From the NCBI RefSeq assembly GCF_001954275.1, contig NZ_MBEU01000068.1, forward strand, positions 62,001-126,000: a DNA stretch of 64,000 nucleotides, written 5' to 3'. Shown piece after piece: positions 37,856 to 49,077 of the stretch (position 1 is the first letter of the stretch; the number at the start of each line of letters is the position of its first letter). Below the pieces are notes generated by a model, which was given only the letters and a program-made list of their open reading frames with translations, did no database searches and had not been told where the DNA came from. Made by a program: the position numbers and the translations under genes. The DNA is from Mycobacterium sp. IS-836. Lineage in GTDB: Bacteria > Actinomycetota > Actinomycetes > Mycobacteriales > Mycobacteriaceae.

Positions 37856-39163
37856 TCAGAAGCCGACCCGCACGGTCGGGATCGCCGGTTCGCCGTGGGC
37901 CAGTTTCAGTCCCTCCCACGGCAGGCTGTGCAGCCCGGACGCCACCAGGTTTCGGGCGGCGGCCAGCGCCCCGGGCCCCGTTTCGGTCACGGCCTCCCCG
38001 CCGCGCACCAGCGGGACCGTCAGCACCCGGAACGGCTCGGTGGCTTCCGGCGGACTGCCGGCCGGATACAGCACCTCCTCGGTGATCGTGCCGGTGGGGC
38101 GGCAGCGCCGCAGCGCGTCTTTGTGGCCTCCGTCGGATTCCTTGTGGGCGCTGCGCTTGTGGACCGGCATGCCATCCACTTCGACCAACTTGTAGACCAT
38201 GCTCGCGGTGGGCGCGCCCGAGCCGGTGACCAGTGACGTGCCGACGCCGTAGCTGTCCACCGGCTCGGCACGCAACGCGGCGATGGAGAACTCGTCGAGG
38301 TCGCCGGACACCACGATGCTGGTCCGGGTCGCGCCCAGCTGGTCGAGCTGCTCGCGCACCTGGCGCGCCAGCACGCCCAGCTCACCGGAGTCCAGGCGCA
38401 CCCCGCCCAGCTCGGCGCCGGCGGCGGCCACGGCATTGGCGACGCCGGTCGTCACGTCATAGGTGTCCACCAGCAGCGTGGTTTGCGCGCCCAGCGCGTC
38501 GACCTGGGCACGAAATGCGGCGACTTCGTCGGGCCCGTCGCGCCGGGTGTGCACCATGGTGAAGGCGTGCGCGGCGGTGCCCTCGGTGGGGATCCCGTAT
38601 CGCCGTTCGGCTTCCAGGTTGGACGTCGCGGTGAACCCGGCGATGTAGGCGGCGCGCGCCGCTGCCACCGCGGCGCGTTCGTGGGTTCGCCGTGATCCCA
38701 TCTCGATCAGCGGTCGGTCCTGCGCGGCGCTGACCATTCGCGCCGCCGCGGATGCGATCGCGGTGTCGTGGTTGAAGATCGACAGCGCCAGGGTTTCGAG
38801 CACCACGCATTCGGCGAAGCTGCCGCTCACGGATAACACCGGCGAACCGGGGAAGTACAGCTCGCCTTCGGCGTAGCCGTCGATATCGCCACCGAAGCGG
38901 AAATCGCGGAGGTAGCGCAGCGTGTCGGCGTCCAGGAATTGCGCCAGCAGCTGACACGCGTCGTCGTCAAACCTGAACTGCGGCAACACTTCCAGCAGCC
39001 GGCCGGTGCCGGCGACCACACCGTAGCGGCGACCCTCGGGCAGGCGGCGGGCGAACAGTTCGAACGTGGTCTGGCGATGCGCGGTGCCGTCGCGCAGCGC
39101 CGCGGCCAGCATGGTCAACTCGTATTTGTCGGTTAGCAGCCCAGCGAGGGCCGGGTCGTTCAT
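37856..39163 (-). CDS. pncB1: Nicotinate phosphoribosyltransferase
   Basis: A 435-residue enzyme of NAD salvage that joins nicotinate and PRPP. Family marks are LLTDKYELTMLAAALRDG at the N-terminus, the phosphoribosylation His in EMGSRRTHERAA, LVDTYDVTTGVANAV and VSGDLDEFSIAAL. I chose ATG 39161-39163 (MNDPALAGLLTDKYELT); a longer open frame would run into clpS. It corresponds to pncB1 (Rv1330c) by position and is divergent from clpS. Confidence 0.93.
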   Translation of the reverse strand: MNDPALAGLLTDKYELTMLAAALRDGTAHRQTTFELFARRLPEGRRYGVVAGTGRLLEVLPQFRFDDDACQLLAQFLDADTLRYLRDFRFGGDIDGYAEGELYFPGSPVLSVSGSFAECVVLETLALSIFNHDTAIASAAARMVSAAQDRPLIEMGSRRTHERAAVAAARAAYIAGFTATSNLEAERRYGIPTEGTAAHAFTMVHTRRDGPDEVAAFRAQVDALGAQTTLLVDTYDVTTGVANAVAAAGAELGGVRLDSGELGVLARQVREQLDQLGATRTSIVVSGDLDEFSIAALRAEPVDSYGVGTSLVTGSGAPTASMVYKLVEVDGMPVHKRSAHKESDGGHKDALRRCRPTGTITEEVLYPAGSPPEATEPFRVLTVPLVRGGEAVTETGPGALAAARNLVASGLHSLPWEGLKLAHGEPAIPTVRVGF

Positions 39164-39218
39164 TCCGTAAAGGTAACGGCTGGCTGCGGGGGAGCCGTCT
39201 CTCGGTATCCTGGAGGCC

Positions 39219-39524
39219 ATGGTTGTTGCGTCAGCACCCACCAAGCCTGGCACTACCGGACAACGCGAGTCCGCTCCGGTCCACGTCACGGCCAGTCCCT
39301 GGGTCACCATCGTGTGGGACGACCCGGTCAACCTGATGACCTACGTGACGTATGTTTTCCAGAAGTTGTTCGGCTACAGCGAGCCGCATGCCACCAAACT
39401 GATGCTGCAGGTGCACAACGAAGGCAAGGCGGTGGTGTCCGCGGGTAGCCGGGAGTCCATGGAAGTCGACGTGTCCAAACTGCACGCCGCCGGGTTGTGG
39501 GCGACGATGCAGCAGGACCGCTGA
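39219..39524 (+). CDS. clpS: ATP-dependent Clp protease adaptor ClpS
   Basis: A 101-residue N-end-rule adaptor that delivers substrates to ClpC/ClpP. The conserved core [26 protein letters not shown] contains the DDPVN and the ligand-pocket residues, followed by [22 protein letters not shown] is 5 bases before ATG 39219. It starts the run clpS-DUF2017-P1-mec-cysO-cysM-rhomboid-murI that is syntenic with Rv1331-Rv1338. Confidence 0.95.
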   Translation: MVVASAPTKPGTTGQRESAPVHVTASPWVTIVWDDPVNLMTYVTYVFQKLFGYSEPHATKLMLQVHNEGKAVVSAGSRESMEVDVSKLHAAGLWATMQQDR

Positions 39525-39549
39525 GATTCGAGGGCACCCGGGATTCCGC

Positions 39550-40124
39550 GTGCGCAAATGGAAGCGCGTCGAGACCGCAAACGGTCCCCGTTTTCGGTCC
39601 GCCTTGGCTCCGCATGAGGCGGACCTGCTCAAGAACCTCGTCACCGCGATGATCGGTTTGCTCGACGAGCGCGAATCTTCCTCGCCGGCAGACGAACTCG
39701 AGGAGATCACCGGTATCAAGACCGGAAACTCCGAACCGCCGCGGGAGTCGACGCTGCGGCGGCTGCTGCCCGATTTCTACAAATCCGACGAGGACGACCC
39801 CGCGCCCGATAAATCCGAAGGTCTCAACGCCGCGCTGCGCAGCCTGCACGAGCCGGCGATAATCAACGCCAAACGTGTTGCCGCACAGGAGTTGTTGGAC
39901 ACGCTGCCGGCCGAAGGCGGCCGGTTCGAACTGACCGAGGACGGCGCCAACGCGTGGATCGCGGCAGTCAACGACATTCGGCTGACTCTGGGCGTCCTGC
40001 TCGAAATCGGGCCCCAGGGCCCGGACCGCCTGCCATCGGATCATCCGTTGGCCGCGCATTACGACGTGTATCAGTGGCTGACCGTCTTGCAGGAATACCT
40101 GGTCCTGGTGCTGATGGGGCGCCA

Positions 40125-40128
<4 letters not shown>
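39550..40128 (+). CDS. DUF2017 protein (Rv1332-like)
   Basis: A 192-residue helical protein, acidic in its middle part, with YDVYQWLTVLQEYLVLVLMGRQ at the end. It lies 25 bp after clpS and overlaps the next gene by the ATGA at 40125-40128. It is conserved next to clpS in mycobacteria and was proposed as a transcriptional regulator in H37Rv annotation, but I see no recognisable DNA-binding motif. Start GTG 39550 (MRKWKRVE). Confidence 0.85.
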
Positions 40129-41171
<1,043 letters not shown>

Positions 41172-41172
41172 C

Positions 41173-41586
41173 GTGCTGGTGATCCGTGCCGACCTGGTGG
41201 ACGCCATGGTCGCCCACGCGCGTCGCGACCACCCCGACGAGGCGTGCGGGGTGCTGGCCGGCCCGGACGGCGCCGACCGTCCGGAGCGGCATATCGCGAT
41301 GGTCAACGCCGAACGCTCGCCGACGTTTTATCGCTTCGACGCGCAAGAACAGCTGAAGGTGTGGCGGGCGATGGACGATGCCGACGAGGTTCCGGTCGTC
41401 ATCTATCACTCGCACACCGCGACCGAGGCCTACCCGAGCCGCACCGATGTGAAGCTTGCCGCCGAGCCGGACGCGCACTACGTGCTGGTGTCCACCCGCG
41501 ATCCCGACCGCCACGAGCTGCGCAGCTATCGCATCGTCGACGGCGTCGTCACCGAAGAACCTGTCGATATCGTCGAGCAGTACTGA
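41173..41586 (+). CDS. mec: CysO-cysteine peptidase Mec
   Basis: A 137-residue JAMM zinc metalloprotease that frees cysteine from the CysO-cysteine adduct. All JAMM residues are in register: Glu23 (DEACGVLAG), His79 and His81 (YHSHT), Ser89 and Asp92 (YPSRTD). The start GTG 41173 gives VLVIRADLVDAMVAH; earlier start codons may exist in H37Rv. It sits immediately upstream of cysO and cysM, the other two parts of the same pathway. Confidence 0.94.
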   Translation: MLVIRADLVDAMVAHARRDHPDEACGVLAGPDGADRPERHIAMVNAERSPTFYRFDAQEQLKVWRAMDDADEVPVVIYHSHTATEAYPSRTDVKLAAEPDAHYVLVSTRDPDRHELRSYRIVDGVVTEEPVDIVEQY

Positions 41587-41608
41587 ACACAGTTCGAGAA
41601 AGGCCCGC

Positions 41609-41890
41609 ATGAGCGTCACCGTGTCCATCCCGACCATCCTCCGGCCGCACACCGGCGGCGAGAAGCGCGTCTCGGCGAGCGGTGACACGCTGGGCGCGAT
41701 CATCAGCGACCTGGAGGCCAACTACTCCGGCATCTCCGAGCGGCTGATCGATTCCGACAATCCAGGCAAGCTGCACCGCTTCGTGAACATCTACGTCAAC
41801 GACGAGGACGTGCGCTTCTCCGGCGGCCTGGACACCACGGTCGCCGACGGCGACTCGGTGACCATCCTGCCCGCGGTGGCGGGCGGGTAA
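41609..41890 (+). CDS. cysO: Sulfur carrier protein CysO
   Basis: A 93-residue ubiquitin-fold protein that carries sulfur as a C-terminal thiocarboxylate. It ends in the required Gly-Gly (LPAVAGG) and shows the ThiS/MoaD-like core DTLGAIISDLEANYSGISERL and FVNIYVNDEDVRFSGGLDTTVADGD. ATG 41609 has GAGAAAGG upstream. Gene order mec-cysO-cysM is the mycobacterial alternative cysteine pathway, suited to oxidative conditions. Confidence 0.95.
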   Translation: MSVTVSIPTILRPHTGGEKRVSASGDTLGAIISDLEANYSGISERLIDSDNPGKLHRFVNIYVNDEDVRFSGGLDTTVADGDSVTILPAVAGG

Positions 41891-43532
<1,642 letters not shown>

Positions 43533-43536
<4 letters not shown>

Positions 43537-44348
43537 GTTCGCCATTAGCGCCCGTCGGGGTCTTCGACTCCGGCGTCGGGGGTCTGACCGTCGCGCGGGC
43601 CATCATCGACCAGCTGCCCGACGAGGACATGATCTACGTCGGCGACACCGGCAACGGTCCCTACGGCCCGCTCACCATCCCTGAGGTAAGAGCGCACGCG
43701 CTGGCCATCGGCGACGATCTCGTCGACCGCGGCGTCAAGGCCCTGGTGATCGCGTGCAACACGGCGTCCGCGGCGTGCCTGCGGGACGCCCGCGAGCGCT
43801 ACGACGTGCCGGTCGTCGAGGTGATCCTGCCCGCGGTGCGCCGCGCGGTGACCGCCACCCGCAACGGCCGCATCGGCGTCATCGGCACTCAGGCGACCAT
43901 CGCCTCGCACGCCTACCAGGACGCGTTCGCCGCCGCCCGCGATACCGAGATCACCGCGGTGGCCTGCCCGCGGTTCGTCGACTTCGTCGAGCGCGGCGTC
44001 ACCAGCGGGCGCCAGGTGCTCGGGCTGGCCGAGGGCTACCTGGAGCCCTTGCAGCGCGCGCAGGTCGACACCCTGGTGCTGGGATGCACGCACTATCCGC
44101 TGCTGTCCGGGCTGATCCAGCTGGCGATGGGCGAGAACGTCACGCTGGTTTCGAGTGCCGAGGAAACCGCCAAGGAAGTGCTGCGGGTGCTCACCGAGCG
44201 GGACCTGCTGCGGCCGCATGACGCGGCGCCAGCCACCCGGGTGTTCGAGTCGACCGGCGACCCCGAGGCTTTCACCAAACTGGCCGCGCGGTTCCTGGGT
44301 CCCGCGGTGACCGGTGTCCAACCCGTACGCCGCTCCCGTATCGACTAG
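43533..44348 (+). CDS. murI: Glutamate racemase
   Basis: A 271-residue cofactor-independent racemase that supplies D-glutamate for peptidoglycan. Both catalytic cysteines are present, in [12 protein letters not shown] and [12 protein letters not shown], with the N-terminal [16 protein letters not shown]. It is coupled with the rhomboid gene upstream. Together with murA this window carries two peptidoglycan precursor enzymes. Confidence 0.96.
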
Positions 44349-44393
44349 CGCGGCTTAGCTGCGCAAGCGCGCGGGGAGATTCTGATCACACTA

Positions 44394-45221
44394 ATGCGGC
44401 AATGTTTTCTCCACGCTGCGATCGGGCATGGCACAGTAGTGTCCGTGCGAATAACCGTGCTCGGCTGCTCGGGCAGCGTGGTCGGTCCGGATTCGCCTGC
44501 ATCGGGTTATCTGCTTCGGGCTCCGGATACCCCGCCGTTGGTCCTCGACTTCGGCGGGGGTGTCCTCGGCGCGCTACAGCGATATATGGATCCCGGCTCG
44601 GTGCATGTGCTCTTATCCCATCTGCACGCCGACCACTGTCTGGACATGCCGGGGTTGTTCGTGTGGCGCCGCTACCACCCGTCGCGCCCGCTCGGCAAGG
44701 CTTTGCTGTACGGCCCCAGCGACACATGGTCACGGTTGGGGGCCGCGTCGTCACCCTATGGCGGGGAGATCGACGATTGCTCCGACATCTTCGACGTCCA
44801 CCACTGGGTCGACGGCGAGCCGGTGACATTCGGCGCGCTCACCGTGACACCGCGGGTGGTGGCTCATCCGACCGAGTCCTACGGCTTGCGGGTGACCGAT
44901 CCCAGCGGTGCCTCGTTCGTCTACAGCGGTGACACGGGTACGTGCGATCAGCTCATCGAGCTCGCCCGCGACGCCGACGTCTTCCTTTGCGAGGCCTCGT
45001 GGACGCACGCGCACGATCGTCCACCCGCCCTGCACCTCTCGGGCACCGAGGCCGGCAGGGCCGCGGCACAAGCCGGTGTTCGCGAGCTGCTGCTGACTCA
45101 CATCCCGCCGTGGACTTCGCGTGAGGACGTGATCAGCGAGGCCAAGGCCGAGTTCGACGGCCCCGTGCATGCGGTGGTATGCGGTGAGACGTTCGATGTC
45201 CGCCGCTCTGAGAGGGTCTGA
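44394..45221 (+). CDS. Metallo-beta-lactamase fold hydrolase, Rv1339-type cAMP phosphodiesterase
   Basis: About 275 residues with the metallo-hydrolase motifs [15 protein letters not shown] (HxHxDH), [10 protein letters not shown] (metal Asp) and LLLTHIPPW (last His). It is the orthologue of Rv1339, reported as an atypical class II cAMP phosphodiesterase that affects drug tolerance, which gives this window both a cAMP maker (23.2-24.8 kb) and a likely cAMP breaker. The N-terminus is uncertain: ATG 44394 resembles the H37Rv start, but GTG 44439, just before [18 protein letters not shown], is the first conserved part. Confidence 0.9.
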   Translation: MRQCFLHAAIGHGTVVSVRITVLGCSGSVVGPDSPASGYLLRAPDTPPLVLDFGGGVLGALQRYMDPGSVHVLLSHLHADHCLDMPGLFVWRRYHPSRPLGKALLYGPSDTWSRLGAASSPYGGEIDDCSDIFDVHHWVDGEPVTFGALTVTPRVVAHPTESYGLRVTDPSGASFVYSGDTGTCDQLIELARDADVFLCEASWTHAHDRPPALHLSGTEAGRAAAQAGVRELLLTHIPPWTSREDVISEAKAEFDGPVHAVVCGETFDVRRSERV

Positions 45222-45244
45222 GTCAACCGGTTAGGGTTGGCGTC

Positions 45245-46024
45245 GTGTCCAAACGAGAAGACGGTCGCCTCGACGACGAGCTTCGCCCCGTGGTCATCAC
45301 CCGCGGGTTCACCGAAAACCCGGCGGGCTCGGTCCTGATCGAATTCGGTCACACCAAAGTCATGTGCACCGCCAGCGTCACCGAGGGCGTGCCGCGCTGG
45401 CGCAAGGGGTCGGGCCTCGGGTGGCTGACCGCGGAGTACGCGATGCTGCCGTCGGCTACGCACACTCGCTCCGATCGTGAATCGGTGCGCGGCCGCCTGT
45501 CCGGGCGTACCCAGGAGATCAGTCGGCTGGTCGGCCGGTCGCTGCGGGCCTGCATCGACCTGGCGGCGTTGGGGGAGAACACGATTGCCGTCGACTGCGA
45601 CGTGTTGCAGGCCGACGGCGGCACCCGCACCGCGGCCATCACGGGTGCCTACGTGGCGCTGGCCGACGCGGTGACTTATCTTTCGGCGGCCGGGAAGCTC
45701 TCCGATCCCCGGCCACTGTCGTGCGCCATCGCGGCGGTCTCCGTTGGCGTGGTCGACGGCAGGATTCGGGTGGATCTGCCCTACGAGGAGGACGCGCGCG
45801 CCGAAGTCGATATGAATGTCGTGGCGACCGACACCGGCACTCTGGTCGAGGTTCAAGGGACCGGTGAGGGCGCGACGTTTCCTCGCTCGACGCTGGACAA
45901 GCTGCTCGACATGGCGCTCGGCGCTTGCGACACCTTGTTCGCGGCGCAGCGGGAGGCATTGGAGCGGCCGTACCCGGGTGTGTTGCCCGAGGGGCCGCCA
46001 CCGCCGAAGGCGTTCGGAAGCTGA
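45245..46024 (+). CDS. rph: Ribonuclease PH
   Basis: A 259-residue phosphorolytic 3'-5' exoribonuclease that trims tRNA 3' ends. Marks are [22 protein letters not shown], the RNA-binding [27 protein letters not shown], and [27 protein letters not shown]. The start is GTG 45245. It is followed by rdgB after the opposite-strand nitroreductase-family gene, the same order as Rv1340-Rv1341 except for that insertion. Confidence 0.96.
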   Translation: MSKREDGRLDDELRPVVITRGFTENPAGSVLIEFGHTKVMCTASVTEGVPRWRKGSGLGWLTAEYAMLPSATHTRSDRESVRGRLSGRTQEISRLVGRSLRACIDLAALGENTIAVDCDVLQADGGTRTAAITGAYVALADAVTYLSAAGKLSDPRPLSCAIAAVSVGVVDGRIRVDLPYEEDARAEVDMNVVATDTGTLVEVQGTGEGATFPRSTLDKLLDMALGACDTLFAAQREALERPYPGVLPEGPPPPKAFGS

Positions 46025-46117
46025 CCCACCTACTGGTCGCCAGCCTGAACTCGGCCTAACTGCCCCGCGGTTTATCACTGCCGACACCGTGGCCAAGACG
46101 AGGCCCCTTCCGGTCGG

Positions 46118-46561
46118 TCAGGACTCGTCCTTCCGCAGCTCGAATATTGGGATCGTGCGTGTGGTTTTTGACTGGTAGTTCGCGAAGGCGAACGCGGGTA
46201 CGGTCTCGTTGATTTTGGGAATGATCGCCTGGCGTTCGGACGAGTCGAGCTCGTGCGCGACGACGGCGAACGAGTCGGTGGCGACTTCAACGCGCGCCCG
46301 CGGGTCGGCGCGCAGGTTGTGCACCCAGCCCGGGTTGACGTCGGCGCCACCATAACCCGCGACGATCAGCATCTTGCCGTCAATACGGAAGACCACCAGC
46401 GGCGCGACGCGCGGCTCGCCGGACTTCGCGCCCTTCGTAGTGAGCAGCAGCAGCTCGTTGCCCTCGAATCGCCCGCCAACCTTGCCGGCGTTGGTGCGAA
46501 ACTCGTTGGTGATGTTGTTATTGAGCGCTTTGAGCGTCTCGGTATCGGGTTTTTGGCTCAC
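46118..46561 (-). CDS. F420-dependent nitroreductase family (DDN-like) protein
   Basis: A 147-residue flavin/deazaflavin oxidoreductase of the split-barrel DDN type. It shows GGRFEGNELLLLTTKGAKSGEPRVAPLVVF, then YGGADVNPGWVHNLRADPRARVEV, both typical of F420H2-binding Ddn relatives. The start GTG 46559-46561 (MSQKPDTETLKALNNN) is chosen because the longer frame only runs antisense through rdgB. It lies between rph and rdgB on the opposite strand, an insertion relative to H37Rv. Its substrate is unknown; Ddn itself reduces quinones and activates pretomanid. Confidence 0.88.
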   Translation of the reverse strand: MSQKPDTETLKALNNNITNEFRTNAGKVGGRFEGNELLLLTTKGAKSGEPRVAPLVVFRIDGKMLIVAGYGGADVNPGWVHNLRADPRARVEVATDSFAVVAHELDSSERQAIIPKINETVPAFAFANYQSKTTRTIPIFELRKDES

Positions 46562-46719
46562 TCTTGGCGAAGCGACTTCGTCGCGCTGTCTATTCCTTGC
46601 CGAGCGTGCTGTCCGCCGTGCCGGCACTGCTGAGCGATTCAGGTCGCCCGACCCACCGGTTAGCAGTCCGTAAGGTGGCCGGGGTATCGGCAACTGTTCA
46701 GACGCATGTTTAGGAAAAG

Positions 46720-47331
46720 ATGATGACCCGCCTGCTGGTCGCCAGCCGCAACCCCAAGAAGCTGGCCGAGCTGCGCCGGGTGCTGGACGGCGCCGGACTG
46801 TCGGGATTGACGCTGCTGTCGCTGAACGACGTGGAGCCGTTCGACGAAGCGCCCGAAACCGGTGCGACCTTCGAGGACAATGCGTTGGCCAAGGCGCGGG
46901 ATGCGTTCGCCGCGACCGGTTTTGCGAGTGTGGCCGACGATTCCGGTTTGGAGGTGGCCGCGATGCGCGGGATGCCGGGCGTGCTGTCGGCACGCTGGTC
47001 GGGTAAACACGGCGACGACGCCGCCAACACCGCGCTGCTACTAGCGCAGCTGCGCGACGTGCCCGACGAACGGCGCAGCGCGGCGTTCGTGTCGGCCTGC
47101 GCGCTGGTGTCGTCGTCCGGCGAAGTCGTCGTCCGCGGCGAGTGGCCCGGCAGCATCGCCCGCGAGCCGCGCGGCGACGGCGGATTCGGCTACGACCCGG
47201 TCTTCCTTCCCGACGGAAGCGACCGCACCGCAGCGCAACTCAGTCCCGCCGAGAAGGATGCGGTTTCGCATCGCGGTCGCGCGCTGGCGTTGTTGGTGCC
47301 CGCGCTGCGGGCGCTAGCCGAGCCAACGTGA
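46720..47331 (+). CDS. rdgB: Non-canonical purine NTP pyrophosphatase
   Basis: A 203-residue Ham1-family dITP/XTP pyrophosphatase that keeps deaminated purines out of DNA and RNA. Marks are LLVASRNPKKLAELRRVL at the N-terminus, GATFEDNALAKARDAFAATG, VADDSGLEVAAMRGMPG and GFGYDPVFLPDG. The ATG 46720 is followed by a second ATG at 46723; AGGAAAAG precedes both. Its stop runs into the paired hairpins at the convergent gene end. Confidence 0.95.
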   Translation: MMTRLLVASRNPKKLAELRRVLDGAGLSGLTLLSLNDVEPFDEAPETGATFEDNALAKARDAFAATGFASVADDSGLEVAAMRGMPGVLSARWSGKHGDDAANTALLLAQLRDVPDERRSAAFVSACALVSSSGEVVVRGEWPGSIAREPRGDGGFGYDPVFLPDGSDRTAAQLSPAEKDAVSHRGRALALLVPALRALAEPT

Positions 47332-47378
47332 CTGCAGCGTCACGTTCGGCGTCGAGCGTGACAGTAGCTCACGCTCGA
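47325..47378. terminator. Paired hairpins between convergent genes
   Basis: Two perfect hairpins in a row: AACGTGAC (47325-47332) with GTCACGTT (47339-47346), and TCGAGCGTGA (47352-47361) with TCACGCTCGA (47369-47378). They fill the 50-bp gap between the convergent rdgB and DUF3817 genes and probably stop transcription in both directions. As with the pair at 25805-25858, no T-tract follows. Confidence 0.7.
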
Positions 47379-47381
47379 GCC

Positions 47382-47726
47382 TTAAATCCCGAAGCGCGCC
47401 TTGACGTCCTTAGTCTGGAAGTGCTCGACGATGATCCCGAGCAGGGGGATGGTGCCGGACAGCAGCACGCCGATGGTCTTGGCGATCGGCCAGCGGACCT
47501 TGACCGCCAGATTGAACGCCGCCAGCACGTAGACGAAATACACCCAGCCGTGCACCACTTCGATCCACCGGATCTCATGGTGGAACACAAGATGCGAGAC
47601 GATTTCGTAGCACAGCGCGATCAGCCAGACACCCGTCGTCCACGCCATGATCCGGTAACCGAAGAGCGCGGTGCGGATCTTCTCGACGGGGAAGGCCGGC
47701 GCACCGGGTGTCTCGGGTGTGGTCAT
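47382..47726 (-). CDS. DUF3817 membrane protein (Rv1342c-like)
   Basis: A 114-residue integral membrane protein with three hydrophobic stretches (about residues 22-44, 56-78 and 85-101) and the conserved WIEVVHGWVYFVYVLAAFNL segment. It corresponds to Rv1342c. The start codon overlaps the end of the lipoprotein-like gene (ATGA at 47723-47726), so the two are co-transcribed. Function unknown. Confidence 0.88.
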   Translation of the reverse strand: MTTPETPGAPAFPVEKIRTALFGYRIMAWTTGVWLIALCYEIVSHLVFHHEIRWIEVVHGWVYFVYVLAAFNLAVKVRWPIAKTIGVLLSGTIPLLGIIVEHFQTKDVKARFGI

Positions 47727-48103
47727 GCGGTTGTCCTGTTCTGCTTTTCGGAGTCGTTCTTGGCGAGCTCTGCCAGATAGGCGTTGTACTCCCGCAGCGC
47801 GGGGTCGTCGGGTGCTTGCTGTGTGGGCTTGGGGCGCTCGGGCAGCAGCCCGGCGGGTATCTCGGTGATGGCGCCGTCCTTGCGCGGCTCCGGTGGCTCC
47901 TCCTCGTAGCGCACGAACTTGCGGTAGGCGTAGACGCAGAACCATGCGAACAGCGGCCACTGCAGCGCATACCCGAGGTTTTGGAAGGTACCTGAGGCGG
48001 ACTGAAACCTGGTCCACTGCCACCAGCCCAGGGCCAGGCAGCCGCAGGCCGCGACGATCACCAGAATGATCAGCGCGGGCCTGCGACGACGTGTAGTGGA
48101 CAC
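47723..48103 (-). CDS. Small membrane or lipoprotein LprD-like
   Basis: A 126-residue protein with a basic start (VSTTRRRRPA), a hydrophobic segment that ends in VAACGC and then GWWQWTRF. VAAC fits a lipobox, and H37Rv Rv1343c is annotated as lipoprotein LprD, but a second hydrophobic stretch (LQWPLFAWFCVYAYRKF) makes a two-helix membrane protein equally possible. The C-terminal half is Pro/Glu-rich. GTG start at 48101-48103. Confidence 0.8.
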   Translation of the reverse strand: MSTTRRRRPALIILVIVAACGCLALGWWQWTRFQSASGTFQNLGYALQWPLFAWFCVYAYRKFVRYEEEPPEPRKDGAITEIPAGLLPERPKPTQQAPDDPALREYNAYLAELAKNDSEKQNRTTA

Positions 48104-48119
48104 CCCTTGAAGGTACCGC

Positions 48120-48857
48120 TCACGACTTGGGCCCGACGAATTCGTCGAGGCGCGCCACGGCCGCTTTGCGGTAGATGGCGATGACGTACTTGCTGGGCCG
48201 CGTCCACGGAATTGCGAGGTCGTCGAGCGCACCGGTGAACAACCCTCGAATGTCGTCTGATCGGTTCGAGAAGTGATAGCGGACGCTTCGGACGCCGCGA
48301 TCGTTGGCTACCACACGGCACCCGTCGCTGTCGATCAGGCCGCGAATGAATTCCTCAGTGGCTTGGTTGACGAGAATTTTCTGCCACGGCTCCAGCTGAA
48401 TGGGCCTTAGGCGCTTCCTCCCGGGACCGTGCTGAGGAAGTAGGCACGGCCAGTGTTTGGAGTAGAGCGAGACCACTACACATCCCTTCGGTTGCTTTTC
48501 CACGGATGCGCGCTGTGCTGGCATCAGCGTGTCGATTGCCTCGCGACAGCGTTCGATGATGCCGGAGTACTTCCTGTCGAGAGTGATGCGCAGACGCCAA
48601 GCCCGGGAATGACGTGAGATGCAGCCATCGCCGAGGTACAGGCCGAGGACATAGCAATACGCGGCCGCCGGGAGTTCCGAGAAGTCATGAGAGACGCCGC
48701 AGCCGGAGCCGCTCGGCAGCCGTCGCCGGGCTTGTGGTCGGCATCTCCAATCGCGCACCGTCGGTCGCGGCACGCCAAGTTGACGCGCGATCGCGCAGTC
48801 ATTTACACCAGCCGCGATGAGGCGCCCAGCCATCTCGAACTCCTCAGCCGGCCGCAT
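48120..48857 (-). CDS. HTH-LAGLIDADG homing-endonuclease-like protein
   Basis: About 245 residues. A helix-turn-helix-like segment (residues 8-37, MAGRLIAAGVNDCAIARQLG) opens the protein. Two LAGLIDADG helices follow: VLGLYLGDGC with Asp77, and FIRGLIDSDGC with Asp166 and Asp168. Both acidic residues needed for double-strand cleavage appear kept, and the 90-residue spacing fits a two-repeat monomeric enzyme. It is free-standing, not in an intein or intron. ATG 48855-48857 has GAAGGG 6 bases upstream; TTG 48905 is an alternative. Three 60-base lines counted by hand give 57-60% G+C, below neighbouring genes, suggesting transfer. It is divergent from tRNA-Leu. Confidence 0.72.
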   Translation of the reverse strand: MRPAEEFEMAGRLIAAGVNDCAIARQLGVPRPTVRDWRCRPQARRRLPSGSGCGVSHDFSELPAAAYCYVLGLYLGDGCISRHSRAWRLRITLDRKYSGIIERCREAIDTLMPAQRASVEKQPKGCVVVSLYSKHWPCLLPQHGPGRKRLRPIQLEPWQKILVNQATEEFIRGLIDSDGCRVVANDRGVRSVRYHFSNRSDDIRGLFTGALDDLAIPWTRPSKYVIAIYRKAAVARLDEFVGPKS

Positions 48858-48930
48858 CGAAAGCCCTTCGTCGGTTACGGCCAAGCTAGGCCGCACCACT
48901 GACAAGCAAGCGATAAGATCGCGGGGTTCC

Positions 48931-49013
48931 GCGGGCGTGGCGAAACGGTATACGCGCCGGCTTTAGGTGCCGGTGCTCGAAAGAGCATGAGGGTTCGACT
49001 CCCTCCGCCCGCA
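48931..49013 (+). tRNA. tRNA-Leu (anticodon UAG)
   Basis: An 83-nt class II tRNA. Acceptor arms GCGGGCG (48931-48937) and CGCCCGC (49006-49012) pair fully, with discriminator A. The anticodon stem CCGGC/GCCGG encloses loop TTTAGGT, so the anticodon is TAG (48964-48966), reading CUA and possibly other CUN codons. The long variable arm GCTCGAAAGAGC and the T-loop GGTTCGACTCC agree with leucine. CCA is not encoded. Confidence 0.96.
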
Positions 49014-49077
49014 CACTTTCTGGTTTTGTCGCGCCTTCCGCGGGTAACCGCGATGAATCGCACCAAAGGAAGACGCC

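Noticed and set aside
48931-49013. tRNA-Leu as an attachment site for a prophage or island
   Set aside because: I found no second copy of the tRNA 3' end nearby, no integrase and no phage genes; only the endonuclease-like gene is unusual.
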